DNA of 64,000 nucleotides from Flavobacterium galactosidilyticum (GTDB lineage Bacteria > Bacteroidota > Bacteroidia > Flavobacteriales > Flavobacteriaceae). The notes beneath the pieces are model-generated. The model saw only the letters and a list, made by a program, of their open reading frames with translations, was not told the origin of the DNA and did no database searches. Numbering within the stretch: the first letter of the stretch is position 1; each line of letters begins with the position of its first letter. The stretch covers positions 3,088,001 to 3,152,000 of the forward strand of contig NZ_CP087135.1 in assembly GCF_020911945.1 (NCBI RefSeq), given 5' to 3'. Shown piece after piece: positions 27,067 to 34,357 of the stretch. The position numbers and the translations under genes were made by a program.

Positions 27067-28029
27067 ATGATAAAAATAATGAAAGTATTAGCCAATGACG
27101 GAATTTCGAAAAGTGGAATTCTAGCTTTAGAAAGAGGTGGTTTTGAAGTAATTACTACAAAAGTAGCACAAGAACAAGTAGCTAACTTTGTAAACGAAAA
27201 TAACGTGGATGTAGTTTTAGTGCGAAGTGCCACTAAAGTTCGTCAAGATATTATTGATGCTTGTCCTGGATTAAAAATCATAGGTCGCGGTGGTGTAGGA
27301 ATGGATAATATTGATGTGGATTATGCTAAAAGCAAAGGAATTCATGTGATAAATACGCCGGCTTCATCATCAGAATCAGTAGCGGAATTAGTTTTTGCTC
27401 ACTTATTTTCAGGTGTTCGTTTCTTGCATGATTCTAACAGAAATATGCCTCTTGAAGGAGATACGAATTTTGATGGTTTGAAAAAAGCTTATGCAAACGG
27501 AATTGAATTAAGAGGAAAAACACTTGGTATAGTAGGAATTGGACGTATAGGTCAAGCTACTGCTAAAATGGCGCTAGGTTTAGGTATGAAAGTTATCGCT
27601 GCGGATAGTTTTATTCCGCAAGTAGATATTAAAGTTGAGTTTTTTGACGGTCAATCAGTAACTACAACCATAGTTTCACAATCATTAGAATCTTTATTTA
27701 AAGAAGCTGATTTTATCACTTTGCACGTTCCTGCTCAAGATGGTTACATCATAGGCGAAAAGGAATTAGCAATAATGAAAGACGGCGTAGGTATTGTAAA
27801 CTGTGCTCGTGGTGGCGTAATTGACGAAGTTGCATTAGTAAAAGCATTAGATAGCGGAAAAGTTTTATTTGCTGGATTAGATGTTTTTGAAAGTGAACCA
27901 AAACCTGAAATGACAATATTAATGCATCATAAAATCTCGTTGACACCTCATATTGGTGCTGCAACAGGAGAAGCGCAAGACAGAATTGGTACTGAATTAG
28001 CTTCGCAAATAATCAGTTTGCTGAAATAA
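27067..28029 (+). CDS. serA: D-3-phosphoglycerate dehydrogenase (short form)
   Basis: A 320-residue D-2-hydroxyacid dehydrogenase that oxidises 3-phosphoglycerate with NAD in the first step of serine synthesis. The NAD loop is GIVGIGRIGQATAKMALG. The catalytic Arg is in NCARGGVIDE, and the Glu and His are in FESEPKPEM and SLTPHIGAATGEAQ. The protein ends after the catalytic core, so the ACT domain by which serine inhibits E. coli SerA is missing. The family and the serC neighbour make SerA the best call. The start may instead be the ATG at 27079 (MKVLANDGI), which fits homologues better. Confidence 0.9.
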   Translation: MIKIMKVLANDGISKSGILALERGGFEVITTKVAQEQVANFVNENNVDVVLVRSATKVRQDIIDACPGLKIIGRGGVGMDNIDVDYAKSKGIHVINTPASSSESVAELVFAHLFSGVRFLHDSNRNMPLEGDTNFDGLKKAYANGIELRGKTLGIVGIGRIGQATAKMALGLGMKVIAADSFIPQVDIKVEFFDGQSVTTTIVSQSLESLFKEADFITLHVPAQDGYIIGEKELAIMKDGVGIVNCARGGVIDEVALVKALDSGKVLFAGLDVFESEPKPEMTILMHHKISLTPHIGAATGEAQDRIGTELASQIISLLK

Positions 28030-28046
28030 TTTTTTCAATAAAGAGT

Positions 28047-28087
28047 AAAAAAGGATTTATTAACTAGCTTAATAAATTCTTTTTTTT
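28047..28087 (+). terminator. Terminator after serA
   Basis: An inverted repeat (arms 28047-28062 and 28070-28087, one G-T wobble) ends in a run of eight or more Ts. Confidence 0.8.
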
Positions 28088-28090
28088 GCT

Positions 28091-28098
28091 TAAATTTG
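28091..28098 (+). promoter_or_regulatory. -7 promoter element TAAATTTG
   Basis: A consensus -7 element 23 bases before the ATG at 28122 and directly after the serA terminator, so the next gene starts its own transcript. No clear -33 TTG is seen. Confidence 0.45.
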
Positions 28099-28121
28099 AG
28101 TCTAATCTAATCTAAAATCTC

Positions 28122-28682
28122 ATGTTTGAACAATTAACTCAATTAGTACAACAATTTGGAAATGATGCAGTTGTAAGAAACGACGCTATTCCGAATGAAC
28201 AAAACGAAGCAGTAATGAATGAAGCGAGTAGCTCTATTCTTTCTGGCCTACAAAAAATGGTTTCAGAAGGTGGTGTAGAACAGCTTGCTGGTTTATTCAA
28301 CGGAAATAATGCTACAAATACTTCTAATCCCGCAGTTCAACAACTTACGGAGCAACTTACAGGTAATCTTGGTTCTAAATTTGGATTAAGTAACGAAGTA
28401 GCTTCTGGCGTTGCTGCCGGTATGATTCCTAAAATTTTAGGTTCGTTGATAGGAAAAGCTAAAGATCCGAACGATTCTAGCTTTAACATTACAGATTTAG
28501 TAAGCGCTATTTCTGGAGGTGGTCAAAATTCAGGTATAATGGATGCTATTTCAAAATATGGTGGGCAATTTGGTTTAGACCAAAATGCAGATGGAAAAGT
28601 AGATATGTCAGACGCTATAGATGCGGTTACAAAAAACAGTGGCGGCGTAGGAGGTCTATTAGGTAAACTTTTTGGAAAATAA
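28122..28682 (+). CDS. DUF937-like protein with C-terminal EF-hand-like loop
   Basis: A 186-residue, Gly/Ala/Asn-rich protein without a signal peptide or membrane helix. The pattern MVSEGGVEQLAGLFNGN, SNEVASGVAAGMIPKILGSLIGKA and the Gly-rich end recall the DUF937/YidB-like group. Near the C-terminus DQNADGKVDMSDAIDAV has acidic residues spaced as in an EF-hand or dockerin calcium loop. A Gly-rich end (NSGGVGGLLGKLFGK) follows. No function is known for the family. It is monocistronic: its own -7 element lies upstream and a terminator downstream. Confidence 0.7.
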   Translation: MFEQLTQLVQQFGNDAVVRNDAIPNEQNEAVMNEASSSILSGLQKMVSEGGVEQLAGLFNGNNATNTSNPAVQQLTEQLTGNLGSKFGLSNEVASGVAAGMIPKILGSLIGKAKDPNDSSFNITDLVSAISGGGQNSGIMDAISKYGGQFGLDQNADGKVDMSDAIDAVTKNSGGVGGLLGKLFGK

Positions 28683-28706
28683 AATCGCAACATATTAAAT
28701 TATAGG

Positions 28707-28738
28707 AAGTCATTTATTAAAAGTAAGTGACTTTTTTT
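28707..28738 (+). terminator. Terminator after the DUF937-like gene
   Basis: A 10-bp stem with one wobble pair (arms 28707-28716 and 28724-28733) followed by a T-run to 28738. Confidence 0.7.
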
Positions 28739-28803
28739 ATTCGAAGAAAACTAGTAATCAGTCCTTTATTATCCTTAACTTTAATGCTATAATTCTACTC
28801 ATT

Positions 28804-29238
28804 ATGAAAAATAGTATTTATTTAATAGCCATTATCTGTTGTATTCTAATAGGTTGTACAACTTCTAAGTCTACTACGGTTGACAAACAAAAGCCAACAG
28901 GTGTGAAAAGCGATACGATCAGAATCGCTAATGATAAGTTAGAATATGAAGTTATAATAATTGATCCTGGTTTTAGTTCTTGGCTTATTTCTAATGCTCA
29001 TCCTCGCAACTACCATTCACAAAGTTATTTAGAAAGTAAGAATCAAATATGGATCAGCGAATGGAACAGTAGAGTATTACAACCGACGCGCTATAATCCT
29101 AATTTATATCAAATGACTATCGACTACAATCCTTCTATTGACTATGGTTACGAAGTGAATTATTTGATCTATAATTATTTAGTTTATTTTCAAAATACCT
29201 ATAAACAAAAGCTTTTTGGTTACGTTCCCTTAAGATAA
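28804..29238 (+). CDS. DUF6146-like lipoprotein
   Basis: A 144-residue lipoprotein: hydrophobic signal then LIGC at the cleavage site, followed by a Thr/Ser/Lys linker. The mature domain contains YEVIIIDPGFSSWLISNAHP and ends with NYLVYFQNTYKQKLFGYVP; no catalytic motif is seen. I recognise it as the DUF6146 type found in flavobacteria, of unknown role in the envelope. The next gene begins 32 bp later with its own -7 element. Confidence 0.72.
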   Translation: MKNSIYLIAIICCILIGCTTSKSTTVDKQKPTGVKSDTIRIANDKLEYEVIIIDPGFSSWLISNAHPRNYHSQSYLESKNQIWISEWNSRVLQPTRYNPNLYQMTIDYNPSIDYGYEVNYLIYNYLVYFQNTYKQKLFGYVPLR

Positions 29239-29244
29239 ACTTCT

Positions 29245-29252
29245 TATATTTG
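29245..29252 (+). promoter_or_regulatory. -7 promoter element TATATTTG
   Basis: A consensus -7 element 18 bases before the ATG at 29271. A TTG at 29216-29218 is the nearest -33 candidate, with a spacing of 26, a little long. Confidence 0.4.
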
Positions 29253-29270
29253 TAATCATTATAAATAAAG

Positions 29271-29573
29271 ATGAACAAGTTAAAGAAACGTTGGGGTATT
29301 GAAACAAATTACCAACTTACAATTATATTTATTGTTTTTGCAATTACAGGATCGGCATCAGCTTGGCTCTCAAAACCTTTTTGTATTTGGCTTGGAATCA
29401 CAAAAGAAGACATTGGAATCTGGTTTACTCCCGTTCGTTTAATTTTGATTTTCCCAATATACCAAGTGCTTTTAGTCACAATTGGACTGCTATTTGGGCA
29501 GTTTAAATTCTTTTGGGCTTTCGAAAAAAAGATGCTAAAACGTATGGGTTTAGGATTTCTCTTTAAAGCATAA
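29271..29573 (+). CDS. DUF6787-like small membrane protein
   Basis: A 100-residue protein with two membrane helices (about 17-34 and 54-76), a basic N-terminus (KLKKRWGIETNYQ) and a basic C-terminus (FEKKMLKRMGLGFLFKA). Both ends are probably cytoplasmic. It resembles the flavobacterial family I recall as DUF6787. No function is known. A hairpin terminator begins on its stop codon. Confidence 0.68.
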   Translation: MNKLKKRWGIETNYQLTIIFIVFAITGSASAWLSKPFCIWLGITKEDIGIWFTPVRLILIFPIYQVLLVTIGLLFGQFKFFWAFEKKMLKRMGLGFLFKA

Positions 29574-29607
29574 AAAACGCCCAGATTACTGAGCGTTTTG
29601 TTTTTTT
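29574..29607. terminator. Terminator between two convergent small membrane-protein genes
   Basis: An inverted repeat with one mismatch (arms 29574-29584 and 29589-29599) runs into Ts. The minus-strand gene's stop codon at 29586 lies inside the hairpin. Confidence 0.7.
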
Positions 29608-29885
29608 ATTAAATAAGTATAAATCCAAGTTAAGGTAAACGTAGGAATAAAATCTGTAAAAGGTAAAATTTCTTCCAAGAAAGCAATTGTTCCTCCCACC
29701 TTCCCTATCGTTCCTTTATACATCCATGTCATTAGAAATCCTGCTAGAGGTGCCCAAATTACATCTGAGAATTCCCCAATAAAAGGAACCGTAAAGGATA
29801 GCATTCCAATCGCATCAAATAGAATCCCCAGAACTAGATCTCTGGTTTTATTATTTACTGTAACGATTTGTGCTTGTTCTTCCAT
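29586..29885 (-). CDS. Small membrane protein, function unknown
   Basis: A 99-residue protein with two or three hydrophobic segments (about 16-36, 43-55 and 78-93). It opens with a soluble 15-residue N-terminus and ends KKQNAQ. The middle stretch GKVGGTIAFLEEILPFTDFIP is distinctive. No family is recognised with certainty. It lies 43 bp downstream of msrA on the same strand and could be co-transcribed. Confidence 0.62.
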   Translation of the reverse strand: MEEQAQIVTVNNKTRDLVLGILFDAIGMLSFTVPFIGEFSDVIWAPLAGFLMTWMYKGTIGKVGGTIAFLEEILPFTDFIPTFTLTWIYTYLIKKQNAQ

Positions 29886-29928
29886 GTTATTTTTTTAATT
29901 TACAGAATAATAACAAATCTAATGCCAG

Positions 29929-30576
29929 TTATTTTTTAAGCTTATCTTGATACATTTTCTTCAGTTTATCAATTTTAGGCGTTATAACATAACTGCAGTA
30001 TCCTTGCGTTTTGTTCTGATTGTAATAGTTCTGGTGATAATCTTCTGCTTCATAAAAAGTAGACGCTCCAGAAATTTTTGTTACAATTGGTTTTCCAAAA
30101 GTATTTTCGGTAGTCATTAAAGCAATATAATCTTCTGATAATTGTTTTTGTGCAGCATTATGATAGAATATCTCGCTGCGGTATTGTGTGCCTACATCAT
30201 TTCCTTGACGGTTTAAAGTCGTGGGATCGTGTGTTGCAAAAAATATTTCTAGCAACTCTCCAAAACTTATTTTTGTAGGATCAAAAGTAATTTCGATCGC
30301 TTCAGCATGACCAGTATCGCCATTGCTAATTTCCTTATAAGTAGGATTTATTGTTTTGCCACCAATATATCCAGAAACTACACTTTTTACTCCATTCAAT
30401 TCTAAAAAAACTGCTTCCGTACACCAGAAACATCCTCCTGCAAAAGTCGCTACTTCTAATCCTTCTCTTATTTCCATACTATTTGTTTCTGTACTTTTGG
30501 GTACTTTAATATTTTTGTCTTTAGCACAAAATGAAAAAGGCAATAGTGCTAAAAAAATTCCAATTATCTTTTTCAT
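29929..30576 (-). CDS. msrA: Peptide methionine-S-sulfoxide reductase, exported lipoprotein
   Basis: A 215-residue MsrA that reduces the S-form of methionine sulfoxide in damaged proteins. The active-site GGCFWCTEAVF carries the catalytic Cys49. The later block GHAEAIEITFDP and the C-terminal EDYHQNYYNQN are typical. An N-terminal hydrophobic stretch ending FSFC at residue 17 looks like a lipoprotein signal, so this copy probably repairs envelope proteins rather than cytoplasmic ones. Its electron donor outside the cytoplasm is unknown; no thioredoxin-like gene is adjacent. Confidence 0.92.
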   Translation of the reverse strand: MKKIIGIFLALLPFSFCAKDKNIKVPKSTETNSMEIREGLEVATFAGGCFWCTEAVFLELNGVKSVVSGYIGGKTINPTYKEISNGDTGHAEAIEITFDPTKISFGELLEIFFATHDPTTLNRQGNDVGTQYRSEIFYHNAAQKQLSEDYIALMTTENTFGKPIVTKISGASTFYEAEDYHQNYYNQNKTQGYCSYVITPKIDKLKKMYQDKLKK

Positions 30577-30722
30577 ATTTCGTGTTTTATACCAAAATTA
30601 AAGATTAAACCGAAGCTACTACTCTCTGTTAACTAAAGTTTATAAGTTGTTAGAGGAAAATAAAAGGCGATCCAATTCATAATTATTAAAATCTTTGTTT
30701 CTTTGTGAAAATAGTTTTAAAA

Positions 30723-31385
30723 ATGATACATACTAAAAATCTACATAAATATTACGATCAACTACATGTTTTAAAAGGAGTTGATTTACATATTCAAAAA
30801 GGAGAGATTGTTTCCATTGTGGGAGCTTCAGGTGCAGGAAAAACTACACTTTTACAAATCCTTGGGACTTTAGATAAACCTTCTGTGGAAAATGGAATAG
30901 AATTACGAATCAACAATGAAGATATTCTGACTATGAATGACAAAACATTATCTAAATTCAGAAATTTGAATTTAGGTTTTATCTTCCAGTTTCATCAGTT
31001 ACTTCCTGAATTTACAGCTTTAGAAAATGTCTGTATTCCGGCATTTATCGCTAACAAACCCAAACAAGAAACCGAAATAGAAGCCAAAAAATTATTAGAT
31101 TACCTTGGGCTTTCGCATCGAATTAATCATAAACCTAATGAATTATCTGGTGGAGAACAACAGCGTGTAGCAGTAGCCAGAGCATTAATTAATAAACCGG
31201 CTATCATTTTTGCTGATGAGCCATCTGGGAATTTAGACACTGCTTCTGCAGAAAATTTGCACCAACTTTTTTTCAAATTAAGAGACGAATTAGGTCAGAC
31301 TTTTGTGATTGTGACTCACAATGAAGAATTAGCTAATATGGCTGACAGAAAATTGGTTATGGTTGATGGACAAATTAGTAATTAG
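30723..31385 (+). CDS. ABC transporter ATP-binding protein, LolD-like
   Basis: A 220-residue ATPase from the ATG at 30723; a GTG at 30705 in frame adds six residues and is less likely. Walker A is GASGAGKTT (34-42), the Q-loop [18 protein letters not shown], the signature [15 protein letters not shown] and Walker [13 protein letters not shown]. The Q-loop and signature fit the LolD/MacB/FtsE branch, and flavobacteria use such an ATPase in lipoprotein release with LolC/E-type permeases. No permease gene is beside it, so LolD is the best guess only. Confidence 0.83.
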   Translation: MIHTKNLHKYYDQLHVLKGVDLHIQKGEIVSIVGASGAGKTTLLQILGTLDKPSVENGIELRINNEDILTMNDKTLSKFRNLNLGFIFQFHQLLPEFTALENVCIPAFIANKPKQETEIEAKKLLDYLGLSHRINHKPNELSGGEQQRVAVARALINKPAIIFADEPSGNLDTASAENLHQLFFKLRDELGQTFVIVTHNEELANMADRKLVMVDGQISN

Positions 31386-31449
31386 GAGCTTTTTTTAGTT
31401 TTATTCTAAAGTAAAACTATGAACTGCTCGCGTAAATTTCATTTCATTA

Positions 31450-32214
31450 ATGACTCAATCAGAACTCAAAGATTTTCTTGACGAAAAAGTTATTCAATAC
31501 AATACATTTGATTTTATAGAAAGTGATCCCGTGCAAATTCCGCATTTATTTTCACAAAAAGAAGATATTGAAATTGCAGGTTTTCTAAGCGCAACTATTG
31601 CTTGGGGAAACCGTAAAATGATCATAAAAAACTCGCATCGCATGATGGATTTAATGGGAAATGCTCCTTACGATTTTGTTATGTCACATACTGAAAATGA
31701 TTTAGAGACTTTAGAATCTTTTGTACATAGAACTTTCAACGGTGGTGATTTTTCCACTTTTATTAGAAGTTTAAAGCACATTTACCAAAATCATGGTGGA
31801 CTAGAAAATGTTTTCAATAAACATCAAGAAGCAGGTTCTATGCAAAAAAGCATTCATGAACTCAAAAAGTTATTTTTTGAAATTCCACATCAAAAGAGGA
31901 GTCAAAAACATATTTCGGACCCGCTAAATAATTCCGCAGCGAAACGAATCAACATGTACCTTCGATGGATGATTCGACAAGATAATAAGGGCGTAGATTT
32001 AGGAATATGGAAAGACATTCCACCATCGGCATTATCATGCCCATTAGATGTGCATTCGGGAAATGTAGCACGAAAATTAGGGCTATTGACTCGAAAACAA
32101 AATGACGGTAAAGCACTTGTAGAATTAGACTTACAACTTCGAAAACTAGATGCAAATGATCCTGTTAAGTATGATTTTGCTTTATTTGGATTAGGCGTTT
32201 TCGAGGGTTTTTAG
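31450..32214 (+). CDS. TIGR02757 (DUF2400) family protein
   Basis: A 254-residue protein that matches the TIGR02757 family as I remember it. Characteristic stretches are DPVQIPHLFSQKEDIEIAGF, quoted up to twenty residues, AWGNRKMIIKNSHRMMDLMG, NMYLRWMIRQD and PLDVHSGNVARKLGL. The helical pattern with a late PxDxH motif recalls helix-hairpin-helix DNA glycosylases. A relation to base-excision repair has been proposed for such folds, but no activity is established. It stands alone, 64 bp after the LolD-like gene. Confidence 0.82.
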   Translation: MTQSELKDFLDEKVIQYNTFDFIESDPVQIPHLFSQKEDIEIAGFLSATIAWGNRKMIIKNSHRMMDLMGNAPYDFVMSHTENDLETLESFVHRTFNGGDFSTFIRSLKHIYQNHGGLENVFNKHQEAGSMQKSIHELKKLFFEIPHQKRSQKHISDPLNNSAAKRINMYLRWMIRQDNKGVDLGIWKDIPPSALSCPLDVHSGNVARKLGLLTRKQNDGKALVELDLQLRKLDANDPVKYDFALFGLGVFEGF

Positions 32215-32256
32215 CCTACTTTCTACTAATTTAACATTTTTCAGAAATATAATATC

Positions 32257-32264
32257 TATCTTTG
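32257..32264 (+). promoter_or_regulatory. -7 promoter element TATCTTTG
   Basis: An exact match to the most typical Bacteroidota form of the -7 box. It is the best candidate for driving the small frame at 32348 and possibly the operon beyond. No convincing TTG is seen at -33. Confidence 0.45.
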
Positions 32265-32347
32265 TAAAGTATATAAAAATACGATAGTCCCCACTATTTT
32301 ATTTGCAAGACATACCATATTTTAATCATATTTAAATTAACAGAAAC

Positions 32348-32596
32348 ATGAAAGCCTACTTATCTGTTTTGCTGCAAAATTGCGTTTCACAATATACCTG
32401 TTTTCAATCTCAATCCTATTTCTTTAACGCTAACTCAAAAAGTTCCATTCATCTATTTAAACCGCAGGATGATTTAACTGCTCGTGATTCCGTTAGCACT
32501 ATTTGTAATCAATCACCTCTTAACTTTAAGAAAGTATTTTTTGATTTTAAAACTAACTTTCGATTTAGAGAATTTATTCCTATACCACTTTTGTAA
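32348..32596 (+). CDS. Doubtful 82-residue ORF
   Basis: An ATG-started frame of 82 codons with no recognisable relative. Its composition is unusual for a protein: no glycine at all and a single glutamate, many Ser, Phe, Gln and three Cys. Neither a signal peptide nor a membrane helix is convincing. The position after a good -7 element and in front of the polymer operon keeps it of interest, but it may be a chance frame within an untranslated leader. Confidence 0.25.
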   Translation: MKAYLSVLLQNCVSQYTCFQSQSYFFNANSKSSIHLFKPQDDLTARDSVSTICNQSPLNFKKVFFDFKTNFRFREFIPIPLL

Positions 32597-32852
32597 AGAA
32601 CAAATTCACTAATTAATCAGGAAAAAGAAACCTTATTAATTCACTCGGCTGTATGTTTACGATCATACGATGAGAAGAAGTCTTCTTCTTAAATGGAATA
32701 AATAATTCTAAATTAAATAAAGTAGATATTGAATGTTTTAGAAAAAAGATATTTCGTAAAATCAACAAATTACTGTAGAAGTATTTACCATTCGACAAAA
32801 TCTTTAAAAATATAATTCATTTGCTAACGCAAAAAAACAATACAAATCTAAT

Positions 32853-33221
32853 ATGGAACTTGCTAAAAAAATTGTACTCGCTGAAGACAATTCAATGCTT
32901 TCAACTTTACTTAAATTCAAATTAGAAAAAGAAGGATATTCTCTCTTTATAGCTGAAAACGGAAAAGAAACTATTGAATTAATTGAAGAGCACAATCCAC
33001 AATTAATTCTAACGGATATTATGATGCCTTTTATCAGTGGATTAGAAGTGATTAGTCACGTAAGAAATATATTAAAATTACAAACACCTATTGTTGTATT
33101 TTCGGCTGCTGGACAAGAAAAAATAGTTTTAAAAGCATTTGATCTTGGCGCGACTGACTTTATGAGTAAACCCTTAAGTCCAAATGAACTTTTGGTCAGA
33201 GTCAAGCGATTACTTCGTTAA
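32853..33221 (+). CDS. Receiver-only response regulator
   Basis: A 122-residue CheY-like protein that is a receiver domain and nothing else. The acidic pocket (Glu11, Asp12 in LAEDNSM), the phosphoacceptor Asp55 (ILTDIMMPF), the switch Ser84 (VVFSAAG) and Lys106 (FMSKPLSP) are all in place, so it should be phosphorylatable. With no output domain it must act through protein contacts. It heads an operon with a HEAT-repeat protein, glycosyltransferase, LtaS-like enzyme and outer-membrane protein (gaps of 30, 2, 12 and -1 bp). It may therefore switch polymer synthesis at the protein level. No kinase gene is adjacent. Confidence 0.9.
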   Translation: MELAKKIVLAEDNSMLSTLLKFKLEKEGYSLFIAENGKETIELIEEHNPQLILTDIMMPFISGLEVISHVRNILKLQTPIVVFSAAGQEKIVLKAFDLGATDFMSKPLSPNELLVRVKRLLR

Positions 33222-33251
33222 AATCAAAATGAATCACCACTACCTTTCAAT

Positions 33252-34355
33252 ATGAATTCCTATCAATATTTAATTGATTATCTTAATAACTCTCCACTTA
33301 TAATTGAGCTTGTATGGAGCATAAGTAGTGTGTTTTTTATACTTCTTATAACTCTGATTATTTATTTAAAATACTTGAGAGGATCCTTAAGAAAAAAAGA
33401 AAGGCTAACTGCTGCATACGAGAAAGAATATGAATCTAATCTTATCAATTACTTATATTCGGGAAATGAAGTCGATGAAATAAGTTTAGAACAACAAGCA
33501 ATTATAGATCAGTTTAACGAGGATTCAAAAGATCCTTTTAAAAGAAAAATTTTAATTTCAGTTTTGGTGAAATTAAAAAATGAAATTTCAGGTGATATAG
33601 CTGACTCGGTTCAAAAACTTTATTTTCAAACTAAACTTGTACATTATGCCTTATCTAGATTAAGTCACAAAAAATGGTATGTTATTGCAAAAGGAATTCG
33701 AGAATTAAAGAAGTTTCACGTAAAGGAAGCTTACAAAGAAGTGCTTATTCATATTAACCATCCCAGAAGAGAGGTTCGAAAAGAAATGCAACTATACATG
33801 GTTGATTTATTTTATTTTGAAGGTCTTGATTTTTTGAATTTATTAGAAACTCAACTTTCTGAGTGGGATCAGATTCAGTTATTAGGAATACTGCAAAAAC
33901 TAGAAAATCAGGATATTCCTAATATTAAGTCGTGGTTGAATTCCTCTAACGACTCCGTAATTATTTTTGCTCTTAAATTAGCGAAGACATACAATCAATT
34001 TGAAGCAAAAGATGAAATTACAATACTCTTAAACCACAGTACTAAAAAAATAAGATTAGAAACAATCGATGTCTTAAGTTATTTAAATGTATTAGAAGCT
34101 AAAGAAATTTTGAAAGCTGATATAGAAAACCGCAGTCATGAAGAACAAATTGCTTTTTTTAAAATGATGGAAAACTTATATGAAAGTAAAGACGAATCCT
34201 TTCTTGTCAAATATGTACATAATGAAATTTTTGAAATAAAAGTTTCAGCTTTAAAAATTATTAAAGCTCTCAATAAAGACAAATTCAACAATCTTATAGC
34301 TGAATCTTCTGATTATCAGTTTTTAAGAATCGCTAATTTCGTAGAAAAAAATTAG
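33252..34355 (+). CDS. Membrane-anchored HEAT-repeat protein
   Basis: A 367-residue protein with one N-terminal membrane helix (about 17-43), a charged coil (44-100) and then a series of paired helices with HEAT-like spacing. Examples are YVIAKGIRELKKFHVKEAYK, VIIFALKLAKTYNQFEAKDE, and IRLETIDVLSYLNVLEAKEI. Such solenoids are protein-binding scaffolds. The basic residues after the helix suggest that the repeats lie in the cytoplasm. There it could join the receiver protein encoded just upstream to the glycosyltransferase encoded 2 bp downstream. The linking role is inference from operon order. Confidence 0.8.
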   Translation: MNSYQYLIDYLNNSPLIIELVWSISSVFFILLITLIIYLKYLRGSLRKKERLTAAYEKEYESNLINYLYSGNEVDEISLEQQAIIDQFNEDSKDPFKRKILISVLVKLKNEISGDIADSVQKLYFQTKLVHYALSRLSHKKWYVIAKGIRELKKFHVKEAYKEVLIHINHPRREVRKEMQLYMVDLFYFEGLDFLNLLETQLSEWDQIQLLGILQKLENQDIPNIKSWLNSSNDSVIIFALKLAKTYNQFEAKDEITILLNHSTKKIRLETIDVLSYLNVLEAKEILKADIENRSHEEQIAFFKMMENLYESKDESFLVKYVHNEIFEIKVSALKIIKALNKDKFNNLIAESSDYQFLRIANFVEKN

Positions 34356-34357
34356 CT

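Larger units (their letters stand above)
32215..32852 (+). other. Long leader region in front of the surface-polymer operon
   Basis: A 638-bp stretch with no confident gene. It contains a -7 element TATCTTTG at 32257-32264, a doubtful 82-codon frame at 32348-32596, and a short palindrome rich in AGAAG/CTTCT near 32669-32690. It could be a regulatory leader for the operon starting at 32853, or may hold a small gene. No terminator-like hairpin with a T-run was seen. Confidence 0.4.
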
